From an uncultured Gammaproteobacteria bacterium (lineage in GTDB: Bacteria; Pseudomonadota; Gammaproteobacteria; Nitrosococcales; Methylophagaceae): DNA of 64,000 nucleotides. The DNA lies in NCBI GenBank assembly GCA_937900515.1, contig CALCCU010000113.1, positions 1 to 64,000 on the forward strand, in the 5' to 3' direction. Both the position numbers and the translations under genes were made by a program. A model generated the notes under the pieces. It ran no database searches. It saw nothing but the letters and a program-made list of their open reading frames with translations, and was not told the origin of the DNA. The stretch's first letter is position 1. Every line of letters begins with the position of its first letter. This document shows, piece after piece, positions 16,516 through 26,488 of this stretch.

Positions 16516-16929
16516 ATGTCCAAAGCAACTCATGCTCTGCTACTACTTTTACTTTCATTGCTCACAGCCCCTTTATGGGCCGCCGATGAAGAGCAAGCTC
16601 CACCTAGTGCGATTTATTATGCCATTCCCGAACCCTTCACTATCAATTTTCTTAGCCAAAGCAACCAAAAAGTACGCTTTATGCAAGTTAAGGTAACATT
16701 GATGGCTCATGATCAAGAGATGATCGATCAAGCTGAATTAAATCTGCCCATGCTGCAAGATGAATTACGAACATTATTTTCCGATCAAACCATTGATACG
16801 GTAAGTACTGTTGAAGGCCGTAAAGCCATTCAAGCATCAGCACTTGAAACGCTAAAATCAATTTTGAAAGAAGAAACAGGTAAAGATAATTTAGATGCGG
16901 TTTATTTTACTAGTTTCATTCTTCAGTAA
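16516..16929 (+). CDS. Secreted FliL-like paralog
   Basis: A 137-residue protein with a cleavable-looking signal peptide (hydrophobic 8-20, LWA-A near 22) followed by a FliL domain. The order AIPEPFTINF..., RFMQVKVTLMAHD, and the closing LDAVYFTSFILQ parallels the FliL gene 50 bases downstream (SMEKPLIANFS..., RYLSVSLKVMS, INAVYITKLIMQ). Unlike FliL it has no permanent membrane anchor, so it should be free in the periplasm, perhaps at the stator ring. The ribosome site is AAGGAG. It looks like a diverged duplicate of fliL. Confidence 0.82.
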   Translation: MSKATHALLLLLLSLLTAPLWAADEEQAPPSAIYYAIPEPFTINFLSQSNQKVRFMQVKVTLMAHDQEMIDQAELNLPMLQDELRTLFSDQTIDTVSTVEGRKAIQASALETLKSILKEETGKDNLDAVYFTSFILQ

Positions 16930-16980
16930 AACAGGCATAGTAATTGCTTATTTCATACGTAATAAATAGGATATTTCAAG

Positions 16981-17487
16981 ATGGCAGAAACACAAAATGA
17001 CGTCGATGTAACTGAAGAAGCATCTGGCGGCAAATCTAAAATGTTGATTATTATCGCAGTGGTTGTACTGATTCTTGCGGGTGTCGGTGCATTTTTATTC
17101 ATGGGCGATGAAGAAAAACCTGAAGAAGCTACCTCAGCTGAGGCCGCAACAGCCGTGAAGGCACCACCGATATATTTCAGCATGGAAAAACCACTAATAG
17201 CGAATTTTTCTAAACAAAGTAACGATGCTGTTCGTTACCTTTCTGTCAGCCTAAAAGTAATGTCAAGAGAGCAAACTTCCATTGATGCATTTACATTACA
17301 TACACCAGCAATCCAGCATGAATTGTTGCTGTTACTTTTTGGTCAAAAATATGACGAACTGAATACAAGTGCCGGTAAAAAAGCATTAAAAGCACAGATA
17401 CTAGCCACTATTAATGGCGTACTTAAAGCACAAGAACATGAAGGTGAAATAAACGCTGTGTACATTACTAAACTGATTATGCAATAA
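16981..17487 (+). CDS. fliL: Flagellar basal-body protein FliL
   Basis: A 168-residue inner-membrane protein with a short cytosolic N terminus, one membrane helix (about 20-38), an Ala/Glu-rich linker and a periplasmic FliL domain (about 58-168). FliL forms a ring around the stator units and supports torque and swimming. It is followed after 4 bases by fliM, the normal order. Second of two fliL-type genes in tandem. Confidence 0.93.
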   Translation: MAETQNDVDVTEEASGGKSKMLIIIAVVVLILAGVGAFLFMGDEEKPEEATSAEAATAVKAPPIYFSMEKPLIANFSKQSNDAVRYLSVSLKVMSREQTSIDAFTLHTPAIQHELLLLLFGQKYDELNTSAGKKALKAQILATINGVLKAQEHEGEINAVYITKLIMQ

Positions 17488-17491
17488 CTCT

Positions 17492-18511
17492 ATGGCTGTT
17501 CAAGACATACTCTCACAAGATGAAGTTGATGCTCTGCTTAACGGCATGGGTGGCGATGAAATAGAGACCGACGTTGAGGTCGAGGATGATGGTTCTGCTC
17601 GCGAATATAACTTCGGTAATGAAGATCGCATCATCCGTGGGAGAATGCCTACTCTAGAGATGATCAATGAACGTTTTGGTCGTTATCTCAGAATAAGTCT
17701 ATTCAATATGCTACGCCGCTCTGCTGAGATCTCAGTGGGTGGTGTACAGGTAATGAAATTCTCAGAATATATTCATACCCTTTTCGTCCCTACTAGTTTA
17801 AATATTTTTCAAATGCAACCGCTTAGAGGATCTGGCTTAATCGTATTTGAACCTAAATTAGTATTCACGATTTTAGATAATTATTTTGGTGGTGAAGGAC
17901 GCTTCCAGGCACGTATCGAAGGTCGTGAATTTACGGCAACAGAATTACGCGTTATCAATATGGTATTGATGACGTGTTTCAAAGATTTAACTGAAGCCTG
18001 GTCTCCAGTAATGGATATGCATTTTGAATTTATAAACCACGAGGTTAACCCACAATTTGCTAATGTGGTCAGTCCAAGTGAAGCGGTTGTTATTTCAACT
18101 TTCCATATTGAACTTGAAGGTGGCGGCGGCGATATTCACGTCACACTGCCTTACTCAATGATCGAGCCTATCAGAGAGTTACTTGATACAGGTATCCAAA
18201 CTGACAGTTCTTCTGATGATAGCCGTTGGAAAACATCGATGCGTGAAGAAGTATTATTAGCCGATGTCAATATGGCGGCAGATCTAACTGAGATTCAAAT
18301 GAGTCTAAAAGAAATCCTTAACTTAAAAATAGGTGATATTTTACCCATTGATATGCCTAAAACTGTTGTCACTAAAGTGGAAGGTCTGCCTATGTTCCAA
18401 GCAACATTTGGTGAGCATAAAGATAAAGTCGCATTGAAAATTACCAATTTAATAGAACACCCTAAAGACACAACGCCTCAATTTACCGTGAGACGAAGCA
18501 AAGAGAGTTAG
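17492..18511 (+). CDS. fliM: Flagellar motor switch protein FliM
   Basis: A 339-residue C-ring protein. The N-terminal peptide ILSQDEVDALLNGM (about 6-19) is the CheY-P binding site. The middle domain (about 50-230) carries the conserved GGVQ segment, and the C-terminal SpoA domain (about 250-320) packs with FliN. Length is normal. The downstream fliN starts after 2 bases. Confidence 0.97.
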   Translation: MAVQDILSQDEVDALLNGMGGDEIETDVEVEDDGSAREYNFGNEDRIIRGRMPTLEMINERFGRYLRISLFNMLRRSAEISVGGVQVMKFSEYIHTLFVPTSLNIFQMQPLRGSGLIVFEPKLVFTILDNYFGGEGRFQARIEGREFTATELRVINMVLMTCFKDLTEAWSPVMDMHFEFINHEVNPQFANVVSPSEAVVISTFHIELEGGGGDIHVTLPYSMIEPIRELLDTGIQTDSSSDDSRWKTSMREEVLLADVNMAADLTEIQMSLKEILNLKIGDILPIDMPKTVVTKVEGLPMFQATFGEHKDKVALKITNLIEHPKDTTPQFTVRRSKES

Positions 18512-18513
18512 TT

Positions 18514-18951
18514 ATGAGTGAAGATAATCAAGACGTTGCAGACGAATGGGCTGCCGCACTAGAAGAACAAGGTACAGCTGAAGGTGCTGAAGAAGATCCA
18601 TGGGCAGCTGCTTTAGAAGAACAAGCTGAAGCCGAAAAAGCGCCAATAACTCAACTTAATGATGATGCTGCGCCCCGAAAGCTAGATACTGATATTGATT
18701 TAGATATGGTGCTGGATATTCCAGTCACTATTTCAATGGAAATTGGCCGAACTAAAATTAATGTTCGTAATCTATTACAATTAAGTCAAGGTTCTGTCGT
18801 AGAGCTAGACCGGTTGGCTGGTGAGCCGATGGATGTATTGGTCAACGATACACTGATAGCTCATGGTGAAGTCGTTGTTGTTAATGATAAGTTTGGTATT
18901 CGCCTGACTGACGTTATTAGTGCTGAAGAACGCATTAAGAAATTAAAATGA
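18514..18951 (+). CDS. fliN: Flagellar motor switch protein FliN
   Basis: A 145-residue C-ring protein with an acidic Ala-rich N-terminal region (1-60), where a short unit is repeated (EWAAALEEQ at 11-19 and PWAAALEEQ at about 29-37), then the SpoA domain (about 68-145: LDIPVTISMEIGRTKINVRNLLQL...VNDKFGIRLTDV). FliN binds FliM and the export ATPase regulator FliH. It overlaps fliO by 4 bases. Confidence 0.96.
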   Translation: MSEDNQDVADEWAAALEEQGTAEGAEEDPWAAALEEQAEAEKAPITQLNDDAAPRKLDTDIDLDMVLDIPVTISMEIGRTKINVRNLLQLSQGSVVELDRLAGEPMDVLVNDTLIAHGEVVVVNDKFGIRLTDVISAEERIKKLK

Positions 18952-19391
18952 TGAAGCCATGTGCAAAAATCTTATTAACCCTATGCCTCATCGTAATGAG
19001 TCAAATCTCGCAGGCAGCGGAACAGGCAACGGCAAAAACGCTATCGACTCCACCTGTATCAACCAGTGCATTATTTGAAACATTCCTTGGCCTCATTTTA
19101 GTATTAAGCCTTATCGCTTTTCTAGCCTGGTTATTACGTCGAACTGGCCGTTTTCAAATGACCGCCAATGGAGAAATGAAAATTATCGCTTCATTAGCTC
19201 TTGGGCCTCGCGAACGAGCAGTACTACTTCAGGTCGGGGAGCAACAATTGTTAGTAGGCGTGACAGCACAACAAATTCAAACATTGCATGTGCTTGATAA
19301 AAATATTACTTCAAATAGTAATGAAGTCACTCACTCAGGTTTTGCCAAAAAGCTCCATAAAATGATGCAACAAGGAGATAGTGAAACATGA
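18948..19391 (+). CDS. fliO: Flagellar biosynthesis protein FliO
   Basis: A 147-residue protein with a signal-like N terminus (6-23), one strong membrane helix (about 42-63) and a small cytosolic domain with [32 protein letters not shown], the typical FliO core. FliO is a chaperone for assembly of the FliP ring of the export gate. It overlaps fliN and fliP by 4 bases each. Confidence 0.92.
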   Translation: MMKPCAKILLTLCLIVMSQISQAAEQATAKTLSTPPVSTSALFETFLGLILVLSLIAFLAWLLRRTGRFQMTANGEMKIIASLALGPRERAVLLQVGEQQLLVGVTAQQIQTLHVLDKNITSNSNEVTHSGFAKKLHKMMQQGDSET

Positions 19392-20125
19392 TTCGACTAC
19401 TCTTCACATGCTTATTACTTGGCACTCCATTACTTTCATTAGCAGCCCCTGGTATTCCAGCAGTTACACTAACGACCGGTCAAGATGGTGGCCAAAGTTA
19501 CTCGGTCACATTACAAATACTAGCCTTAATGACTATATTAACGTTGCTACCTGCGGCGTTGATGATGATGACATCATTCACTCGAATCATTATTGTATTA
19601 TCTATTCTCCGTCAGGCGATGGGCGTTCAGTCAACACCTTCAAACCAAATATTAATTGGCTTATCGTTGTTTTTAACTTTTTTCATCATGCACCCCGTCT
19701 TTGATAATGCTTACCAAAATGGTGTAAAACCTTATATGGATGGTGAGATACAAATTCAAGATGCTATAGAAAAAGCCGGTGGCCCATTTAAAGATTTTAT
19801 GTTGGCTCAAACGCGTGAGAGTGATATTGAGCTATTTGCCAGTATTGCTGGCCACGGTGATATTATTACTGCAAAAGAAGTCCCTTTTACAATATTATTA
19901 CCATCCTTCGTTACCAGTGAGTTAAAAACAGCATTCCAAATTGGCTTCCTTATTTTCATCCCCTTTTTAATCATTGACTTAGTGGTTGCCAGTGTATTAA
20001 TGGCAATGGGTATGATGATGTTGTCCCCCATGTTAATTTCATTGCCCTTTAAATTAATGTTATTTGTATTAATTGATGGCTGGGCATTATTAATGGGTAC
20101 ATTAGCGTCGAGTTTTTATATCTAG
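19388..20125 (+). CDS. fliP: Flagellar export gate protein FliP
   Basis: A 245-residue protein with a cleavable signal peptide (about 1-19) and four membrane segments. The conserved [24 protein letters not shown]-like block (about 64-85) and [18 protein letters not shown] (about 198-215) identify it. Five FliP subunits form the core of the type III export gate with FliQ and FliR. fliQ starts 2 bases after its stop. Confidence 0.97.
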   Translation: MIRLLFTCLLLGTPLLSLAAPGIPAVTLTTGQDGGQSYSVTLQILALMTILTLLPAALMMMTSFTRIIIVLSILRQAMGVQSTPSNQILIGLSLFLTFFIMHPVFDNAYQNGVKPYMDGEIQIQDAIEKAGGPFKDFMLAQTRESDIELFASIAGHGDIITAKEVPFTILLPSFVTSELKTAFQIGFLIFIPFLIIDLVVASVLMAMGMMMLSPMLISLPFKLMLFVLIDGWALLMGTLASSFYI

Positions 20126-20127
20126 CT

Positions 20128-20397
20128 ATGACTCCTGAAACAGTTCTTACCATCATGCAGCAAACTCTACAGGTAATCACAATGTTACTTGCAGTCATAT
20201 TGTTGCCCGCATTATTTGTCGGTCTATTGGTCAGTATGTTTCAAGCCGCTACTTCCATTAATGAACAAACATTAAGCTTTATCCCTAAATTACTAATCAC
20301 CATCTTAGTGTTAGTCTTTGCAGGTCCATGGATGCTAAGTGTACTAACAGGTTATGCACAACGTGTTTTTGAAGACATTCCTTTCCTAATCGGTTAA
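20128..20397 (+). CDS. fliQ: Flagellar export gate protein FliQ
   Basis: An 89-residue protein with two membrane helices (about 14-38 and 50-75), matching FliQ in size and in the block VGLLVSMFQAATSINEQTLSF (about 31-51). Four copies join FliP and FliR in the export gate. Tightly packed between fliP and fliR. Confidence 0.95.
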   Translation: MTPETVLTIMQQTLQVITMLLAVILLPALFVGLLVSMFQAATSINEQTLSFIPKLLITILVLVFAGPWMLSVLTGYAQRVFEDIPFLIG

Positions 20398-20399
20398 CC

Positions 20400-21182
20400 A
20401 TGGACTTTAGTGATGCAGAAATTGGCGGCTTATTAGGCACCTACCTATGGCCGTTTATTCGTATTGCAGCATTAGTCATGGTTGCACCTATATTTAGCAG
20501 TAACTTCGTCAATGCACGTAGCCGTTTATTAATCGCTTTAGCTATTAGTATTGTCATTGTGCCTAGCCTTCCTAATGTTGCTCCTGCCATTTCTCCATTA
20601 AGTGGTGACGGTTTATTACTCGTCGCTCACCAGATATTAATTGGTGCTTGCATGGGCTTTATGCTCCAACTTTTATTTAATGCTTTCATCATTGCAGGAC
20701 AAATTATCGCCATGCAAATGGGGCTTGGTTTTGCATCCATGGTCGATCCACAAAATGGTGTTACCGTACCGGTCATCAGTCAGTTCTATCTGATCTTTGT
20801 CACCTTAGTGTTTATCAGCCTTGATGGTCACCTCATCCTATTGCAAGTATTAGCTGAGAGTTTCATTACGCTTCCTATATCCCCAACAGGGCTACCAGCT
20901 ACTAGCTTCCGTGATGTTGTTTCACAAGCCAGTTGGATGTATGCATCAGGCGTATTAGTCGCGTTGCCTGGTATAGGTTCATTGATGATGGTGAACTTAG
21001 CTTTCGGTATTCTGTCTAGAGCTGCGCCGCAAATCAGCCCATTTTCTATTGGTTTCCCACTTTCTATCATTTTGGGCTTTGCCATTATCTTTGTCACGCT
21101 TCCAGCCGTTTCACATCATTTAGTCAATATGTCTGAGCACATACTAAAAATGATTCGATTATTGGTACAACCCAATGGCTGA
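20400..21182 (+). CDS. fliR: Flagellar export gate protein FliR
   Basis: A 260-residue inner-membrane protein with several hydrophobic helices and FliR landmarks: FIRIAALVMVAPIFSSNFVNARSR near the start (about 19-42) and MQMGLGFASMVDPQNG (about 103-118). One copy completes the FliP5Q4R1 gate. Its end overlaps the flhB start by 8 bases. Confidence 0.96.
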   Translation: MDFSDAEIGGLLGTYLWPFIRIAALVMVAPIFSSNFVNARSRLLIALAISIVIVPSLPNVAPAISPLSGDGLLLVAHQILIGACMGFMLQLLFNAFIIAGQIIAMQMGLGFASMVDPQNGVTVPVISQFYLIFVTLVFISLDGHLILLQVLAESFITLPISPTGLPATSFRDVVSQASWMYASGVLVALPGIGSLMMVNLAFGILSRAAPQISPFSIGFPLSIILGFAIIFVTLPAVSHHLVNMSEHILKMIRLLVQPNG

Positions 21183-22308
21183 AGATACTGGACAAGATAA
21201 AACCGAACAACCCTCCGCCAAACGTCTCACTGATGCGAGGGATAAAGGTCAAGTTCCTCGGTCCAAAGAATTTGCCACTGTACTAGTCTTAATAGCGAGT
21301 GCCGTTGCGATGTTGTTTTTGGGAGAGCGAATAATCCATAGCGTCGCCCAAGTAATGGAAACATCATTTAGCTTAACTAAAAAACAATTGTTTGATCCTT
21401 CAGCACTTATTCATCATTTTTTATACTCCCTAGAAACGATTGCATTTGATTTGGGTAGTTTTTTAGCTATCACTGTGATCGCAGCAATCGTTGCTCCAGC
21501 GAGTACAGGTGGCTGGAACTTTTCTACCAAAGCCTTAGCTGTAAAACCAGAGAAGCTTGATCCAATCAAAGGACTCAAGCGTGTTTTTGGTCCACAGGGA
21601 TTAATCGAACTAGTCAAAGCCTTAGCGAAGTTCTTTCTAATCGGTATTATCGCAACCCTTATTATTTGGAATCTACGTGACCAGTTATTGACACTGGGCA
21701 TGCAAGAGGTCGAAGTAGCCATGGCTGATTTAGGCTATCTGGTGCTTTGGGTTTTTTTATCTATCTCAGCTAGCTTAATTTTAATTGCCTTAGTTGATGT
21801 TCCTTTCCAACATTGGAATCATATTCGTCAGCTAAAAATGACTAAGCAAGAGTTGAAGGATGAAAGTAAAGAAACAGATGGTAACCCTGAACAAAAAGGT
21901 CGTATTCGTCGTATGCAAATTGAGCTATCTCAACAACGCATGATGCAAGACGTACCAGAGGCTGACGTAATTATTACTAACCCTACTCACTATGCCGTTG
22001 CCTTACGTTACGATCAATCAGGAAATGGTGCTCCTATTGTGGTTGCTAAAGGTGCAGACCTAATTGCCCAACAAATTCGCATGGTCGGTGATGCTAATGA
22101 AGTGCCTATCTTAGAGGCTCCTCCACTTACTCGAGCTATTTATTACAGTGCAGAAATCGGCGAGGAAATCCCAGCTGGTCTGTATATTGCAGTGGCTCAA
22201 GTGTTAGCGTTTGTCTTCCAGTTGCGCCGATATAATAACCGAGGTGGTAACAAGCCTCATATCAACACGGAGGACTTGCCTATACCAGATGAATTAAAAC
22301 GAGATTAA
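21175..22308 (+). CDS. flhB: Flagellar export switch protein FlhB
   Basis: A 377-residue protein with four membrane helices (within about 30-210) and a cytosolic C-terminal domain. The self-cleaving NPTH motif is at residues 269-272; cleavage between Asn and Pro changes export from rod/hook to filament substrates, in response to FliK. N terminus DKTEQPSAKRLTDARDKGQVPRS is typical. The separate FlhX gene at 37623 resembles the part after this motif. Confidence 0.97.
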   Translation: MAEDTGQDKTEQPSAKRLTDARDKGQVPRSKEFATVLVLIASAVAMLFLGERIIHSVAQVMETSFSLTKKQLFDPSALIHHFLYSLETIAFDLGSFLAITVIAAIVAPASTGGWNFSTKALAVKPEKLDPIKGLKRVFGPQGLIELVKALAKFFLIGIIATLIIWNLRDQLLTLGMQEVEVAMADLGYLVLWVFLSISASLILIALVDVPFQHWNHIRQLKMTKQELKDESKETDGNPEQKGRIRRMQIELSQQRMMQDVPEADVIITNPTHYAVALRYDQSGNGAPIVVAKGADLIAQQIRMVGDANEVPILEAPPLTRAIYYSAEIGEEIPAGLYIAVAQVLAFVFQLRRYNNRGGNKPHINTEDLPIPDELKRD

Positions 22309-22309
22309 G

Positions 22310-24391
22310 ATGGAAAATAACGATATTCTTGCCCGACTAAAAGCATTTGCGAATGGTGGCTTAGCGGCTCCTATCGCGCTTATTGCGCTACTTTCGATGG
22401 TAGTACTCCCTCTTCCTCCTTTTATGCTGGATATGCTGTTCAGTTTTAATATTGCACTATCTCTTGTCATTATGTTGGCAAGTATCTATGTTCTAAAACC
22501 ACTTCACTTTGCTGCTTTTCCTAGCATACTTCTCATTGCGACCTTATTACGCTTAGCACTTAACGTGGCTTCAACGCGTGTCGTGTTATTAGAAGGTCAC
22601 ACGGGTACAGGAGCGGCAGGTAATGTAATTGAAGCCTTTGGTGAATTTGTTATCGGTGGTAACTACACGGTAGGTTTCGTTGTATTTGCCATCCTAGTCA
22701 TTATCAACTTTGTGGTAGTAACCAAAGGTGCGACCCGTATTGCGGAAGTGAGTGCTCGATTCACTTTAGACTCTATGCCTGGTAAACAAATGGCGATTGA
22801 TGCCGATTTAAATGCCGGTTTAATTGATCAAGACCAAGCACGTGCTCGACGTGAAGAAATTATGCAAGAGTCTGATTTCTATGGTTCTATGGATGGTGCC
22901 AGTAAGTTTGTTCGTGGTGATGCTATTGCTGGTATTTTGATCTTAATAATAAATATTGTCGGTGGTTTTATTATAGGCGTTGCTCAACATGATTTAAGCT
23001 TTGCTGAAGCGGCTCATAACTACACTTTATTAACTATTGGTGATGGTCTCGTTGCTCAAATCCCTTCTCTATTGCTCGCCACTGCAGCAGGTTTATTAGT
23101 TACTCGTTCTACCAAAGAACAAGATATGGGTGACCAAATTGTTGCTCAGCTGTTTAAAGAGCCTAAAACGCTAGCGATTACTTCTGCAATATTAGGTGGA
23201 ATGGGACTTATCCCAGGTATGCCAAACCTACCTTTTTTAATCCTTGCCATAGCTGGCGGTACCGCTGCATGGATGATTGCTGAACGTCAAAAACTCGCCA
23301 ATACAGTAGCTGAGGTTACACCTGAACAAACAGAGGCACCTAAAGAACAGCGTGACCTAGGCTGGGAAGATCTATCCCCCGTTGATCCAATTGGTTTAGA
23401 AGTTGGCTACCGCCTTATTCCCCTGGTAGATAAAAATCAAGGTGGTCAATTAATGAATAGAATCAAAGGTATCCGTAAGAAGATTTCCCAAGAACTTGGA
23501 TTTCTTATTCCCCCTGTCCACATTAGAGACAACCTTGATTTATCGCCTACCGCTTACCAAATCACCCTATTCGGCGTTACTTTTGGTGAAGCCGAGGTCT
23601 ATCCAGAGCGCATGATGGCTATAAATCCTGGTCAAGTTTTTGGCGAATTAGATGGCATAAAAGGCCAAGACCCAGCATTTGGATTAGATGCTGTATGGAT
23701 CGAGCCAAATCAACGTGAACATGCACAAGCACAGGGTTATACTGTTGTCGATGTCGACACCGTTATTGCTACTCATCTAAGTAAGATTTTACAGAATCAT
23801 GCTCATGATTTATTAGGCCGAGAAGAAGTCCAACAACTACTTGATAATCTTGCTAAAACAGCCCCTAAATTAGTCGAAGGTTTAGTACCAGATGCCCTGC
23901 CTTTAGCAACCGTTCAACGTGTACTGCAAAACTTATTAGAAGAGAACATTCCTATCCGTGATGTTCGCACGATTACTGAAGCATTATCAGAACAAGCTGC
24001 TCGTAACCCTGATCCAGAAGCACTTACTGCTGCAACCCGCATGGAGCTTAGCCATTCTATTATTCAACACGTTAATGGTATCAAGGCTGATTTACCGATT
24101 ATTACGCTAGACCCAGAACTGGAACAGATATTGCTTCAAACACTACAAGCTACCGGAGATGGTGGCGCTAGTTTAGAACCAGGATTAGCTGAAACTATGC
24201 ACAAGAATCTACAAGAAGCGACACAACGACAAGAAATGTCTGGTGAATCAGCCATTCTGGTCGTACAAGCAGGTTTACGTACATGGATTTCTCGCTTCAT
24301 ACGGCACTCTATTCCAAGCTTAAATGTCTTGTCGTATAACGAGATACCTGATAACAAACAAATAAGAATTGTTGCTAACGTTGGTCGTTAG
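22310..24391 (+). CDS. flhA: Flagellar export protein FlhA
   Basis: A 693-residue protein with about eight N-terminal membrane helices (up to about 325) and a large cytosolic domain that forms the nonameric docking ring for substrates and chaperones. The FHIPEP-type signature region (about 147-170, GATRIAEVSARFTLDSMPGK) is present. Starts 1 base after flhB ends. Length normal. Confidence 0.97.
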   Translation: MENNDILARLKAFANGGLAAPIALIALLSMVVLPLPPFMLDMLFSFNIALSLVIMLASIYVLKPLHFAAFPSILLIATLLRLALNVASTRVVLLEGHTGTGAAGNVIEAFGEFVIGGNYTVGFVVFAILVIINFVVVTKGATRIAEVSARFTLDSMPGKQMAIDADLNAGLIDQDQARARREEIMQESDFYGSMDGASKFVRGDAIAGILILIINIVGGFIIGVAQHDLSFAEAAHNYTLLTIGDGLVAQIPSLLLATAAGLLVTRSTKEQDMGDQIVAQLFKEPKTLAITSAILGGMGLIPGMPNLPFLILAIAGGTAAWMIAERQKLANTVAEVTPEQTEAPKEQRDLGWEDLSPVDPIGLEVGYRLIPLVDKNQGGQLMNRIKGIRKKISQELGFLIPPVHIRDNLDLSPTAYQITLFGVTFGEAEVYPERMMAINPGQVFGELDGIKGQDPAFGLDAVWIEPNQREHAQAQGYTVVDVDTVIATHLSKILQNHAHDLLGREEVQQLLDNLAKTAPKLVEGLVPDALPLATVQRVLQNLLEENIPIRDVRTITEALSEQAARNPDPEALTAATRMELSHSIIQHVNGIKADLPIITLDPELEQILLQTLQATGDGGASLEPGLAETMHKNLQEATQRQEMSGESAILVVQAGLRTWISRFIRHSIPSLNVLSYNEIPDNKQIRIVANVGR

Positions 24392-24408
24392 AGTCTGAGG
24401 TCATTATT

Positions 24409-25629
24409 ATGAAAATTAAACGTTTCCAAGCTGCGGATGTTCGCCAAGCCATCAAAGAAGTTCGAGATGTATTGGGGCCAGATGCTGTGATCTTATCTAA
24501 TAATCGTGTTGATGGTGGAGTAGAAATTGTTGCTGCAACCGATTATGACGAGTCACAATTCAAGCAATATTCTCAACCACGACAAGCTGAAGTAAAACAA
24601 GCTCAAGCACCGAAGGTTGAAATTAATCCTTCTGAAAAAATAGCACCTCAACAAGCTAGATATGAACAAGCTGAGCCTCGTCAGAATGTATGGTCACAAG
24701 AGCCTACATTAATTCAAATGCGTAAAGAGATTTCAGGTTTGAGAGATATGTTGCAAAACCAACTATCCGATCTCACATGGAAAGATATGGAACGCAATAG
24801 CCCCACTCAAGTACAAATATTACAGCGCCATTTGCAAATGGGTATTCAAGTTGATTTAGCAAAGAAAATGGCATCACAAATTCAAGGTATTGATGATGTT
24901 GATCTAGCATGGCGTCAATCACTCGGTATATTGGCCAACGAAATTGATATCTTCGATGACGATATTATCAATCGAGGTGGTATTTGCGCACTTGTTGGCC
25001 CTACTGGTGTTGGTAAGACAACAACTATTGCCAAAATTGCCGCACGTTGTGCCCTTAAACATGGAGCTAAAAACGTTGCACTGATTACTACTGATTGTTT
25101 CCGCATCGGTGGCCAAGAACAGTTACGTACTTATGCTCGTATTCTTGGGGTTCCTGTCCGTGTTGCTAAAACACATGAAGATTTAGCTTTAGCGCTCAAT
25201 GACTTATTAGATCGCCGCTTTATCTTAATTGATACAGCAGGCATGAATCAGCGTGATGTGCAGTTAGCAGAAAAATTTGCTGTACTAAAACAACAATCAC
25301 CTAAAATAAAAAATTACTTAACTGTGTCCGCGACCACACAAGCAAGTGGTCTAAATGATATTATTAACACTTTCTCAAACCTTGACTTAAGTGGGTGTAT
25401 ATTAACCAAGACAGATGAAGCAAGTAGCCTCGGCGGTGCAATCTCAGCATTAATTCGCAATAGATTGCCACTAGCGTATATTTGTAATGGTCAGCAAGTA
25501 CCTGAAGATTTCAGCCTTGCTCGCCCTAATACTTTAGTTAAACAAGCCAGTGATTTAATGAACGAAGAACAATTACATATGGATCCACACAACCTATCCA
25601 CCTATGGAGGCATGGCTGCTTATGGCTGA
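24409..25629 (+). CDS. flhF: Flagellar placement GTPase FlhF
   Basis: A 406-residue SRP-type GTPase: N-terminal basic region (1-70), an Ala/Gln-rich linker, an N domain (about 100-180) and the G domain with Walker A GPTGVGKTTT (near 198-207), TTDCFRIGGQEQL, IDTAG and TKTDEA. FlhF marks the pole for assembly of the first flagellar components. Its gene overlaps fleN by 8 bases, as fits their joint action: FleN stimulates its GTPase. Confidence 0.97.
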   Translation: MKIKRFQAADVRQAIKEVRDVLGPDAVILSNNRVDGGVEIVAATDYDESQFKQYSQPRQAEVKQAQAPKVEINPSEKIAPQQARYEQAEPRQNVWSQEPTLIQMRKEISGLRDMLQNQLSDLTWKDMERNSPTQVQILQRHLQMGIQVDLAKKMASQIQGIDDVDLAWRQSLGILANEIDIFDDDIINRGGICALVGPTGVGKTTTIAKIAARCALKHGAKNVALITTDCFRIGGQEQLRTYARILGVPVRVAKTHEDLALALNDLLDRRFILIDTAGMNQRDVQLAEKFAVLKQQSPKIKNYLTVSATTQASGLNDIINTFSNLDLSGCILTKTDEASSLGGAISALIRNRLPLAYICNGQQVPEDFSLARPNTLVKQASDLMNEEQLHMDPHNLSTYGGMAAYG

Positions 25630-26488
25630 TATAGATCAAGCCCATGGCCTAAGAAAAATGACAAATATCCCTCGTCCGGTAAAAGTTATTGCTGTCGCAA
25701 GTGGCAAAGGTGGTGTTGGTAAAACTAATGTTACTGTCAACTTGGGTACAGCATTAGCGGCACAAGGAAAACAAGTATTGCTACTTGATGCCGATCTAGG
25801 TCTAGCTAATATTGATGTGATGCTTGGCTTACATCCTCAATATAATTTAATGCATGTATTAGATGGTAGTAAATCACTCGAAGAAATTATTGTTGAAGGT
25901 CCTCATGGTCTGAAAATTATCCCTGCTGCCTCGGGAGTTCAGAAAATGGCTGAACTCAGCCCTGCTGAACATGCAGGTATGATTCAAGCTTTTAGTGAAA
26001 TGGATCAACATATTGATGTACTACTCATCGATAGTGCAGCTGGGATAGCAGACAGTGTGGTGAGTTTTACCCGCGCAGCACAAGAAGTAATTGTCGTCGT
26101 GTGCGATGAACCAGCTTCTATTACTGATGCCTACGCATTTATCAAGTTACTTAGCCGAGAATATGACGTCACCCGCTTTCATGTTATTGCCAATATGGTA
26201 CGAAATGTTCAAGAAGGGCGTGAATTATTTAATAAAATCTCATTGGTTTGTGATCGTTTCTTAGATGTTTCCCTTGATTTCATGGGGATCGTTCCTTTCG
26301 ATGATGACTTGCGTAGAGCTGTAAAAAAACAACGATCAGTAGTCGAATTTATGCCAAGAAGTAAAGCTGCTACGGCATTTGTACATTTAGCCAAGAAAAT
26401 CGAATACTGGCCAGTTCAAAAACAACCAAGAGGTCATATGGAATTCTTTATAGAACGTCTAATTCAGGCTAGTTTGGATATCGCCTAA
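25622..26488 (+). CDS. fleN: Flagellar number regulator FleN (FlhG), MinD-like ATPase
   Basis: A 288-residue MinD/ParA-family ATPase with deviant Walker A KGGVGKT (29-35), DADLGLANIDVMLG and IDSAAGI. The start at 25622 is preferred over the ATG at 25604 for two reasons: GGAGG (25606-25610) sits 11 bases upstream, and residues 5-11 then read DQAHGLR, the DQAxxLR motif by which FlhG activates FlhF. It limits the number of polar flagella and, in Pseudomonas, also inhibits the regulator FleQ. fliA follows at once. Confidence 0.95.
   Translation: MADIDQAHGLRKMTNIPRPVKVIAVASGKGGVGKTNVTVNLGTALAAQGKQVLLLDADLGLANIDVMLGLHPQYNLMHVLDGSKSLEEIIVEGPHGLKIIPAASGVQKMAELSPAEHAGMIQAFSEMDQHIDVLLIDSAAGIADSVVSFTRAAQEVIVVVCDEPASITDAYAFIKLLSREYDVTRFHVIANMVRNVQEGRELFNKISLVCDRFLDVSLDFMGIVPFDDDLRRAVKKQRSVVEFMPRSKAATAFVHLAKKIEYWPVQKQPRGHMEFFIERLIQASLDIA

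Noticed and set aside
19381-19704. 107-residue frame overlapping the start of fliP
   Set aside because: FliP with its signal peptide and conserved blocks occupies another frame over the whole stretch; this one has no recognisable content.
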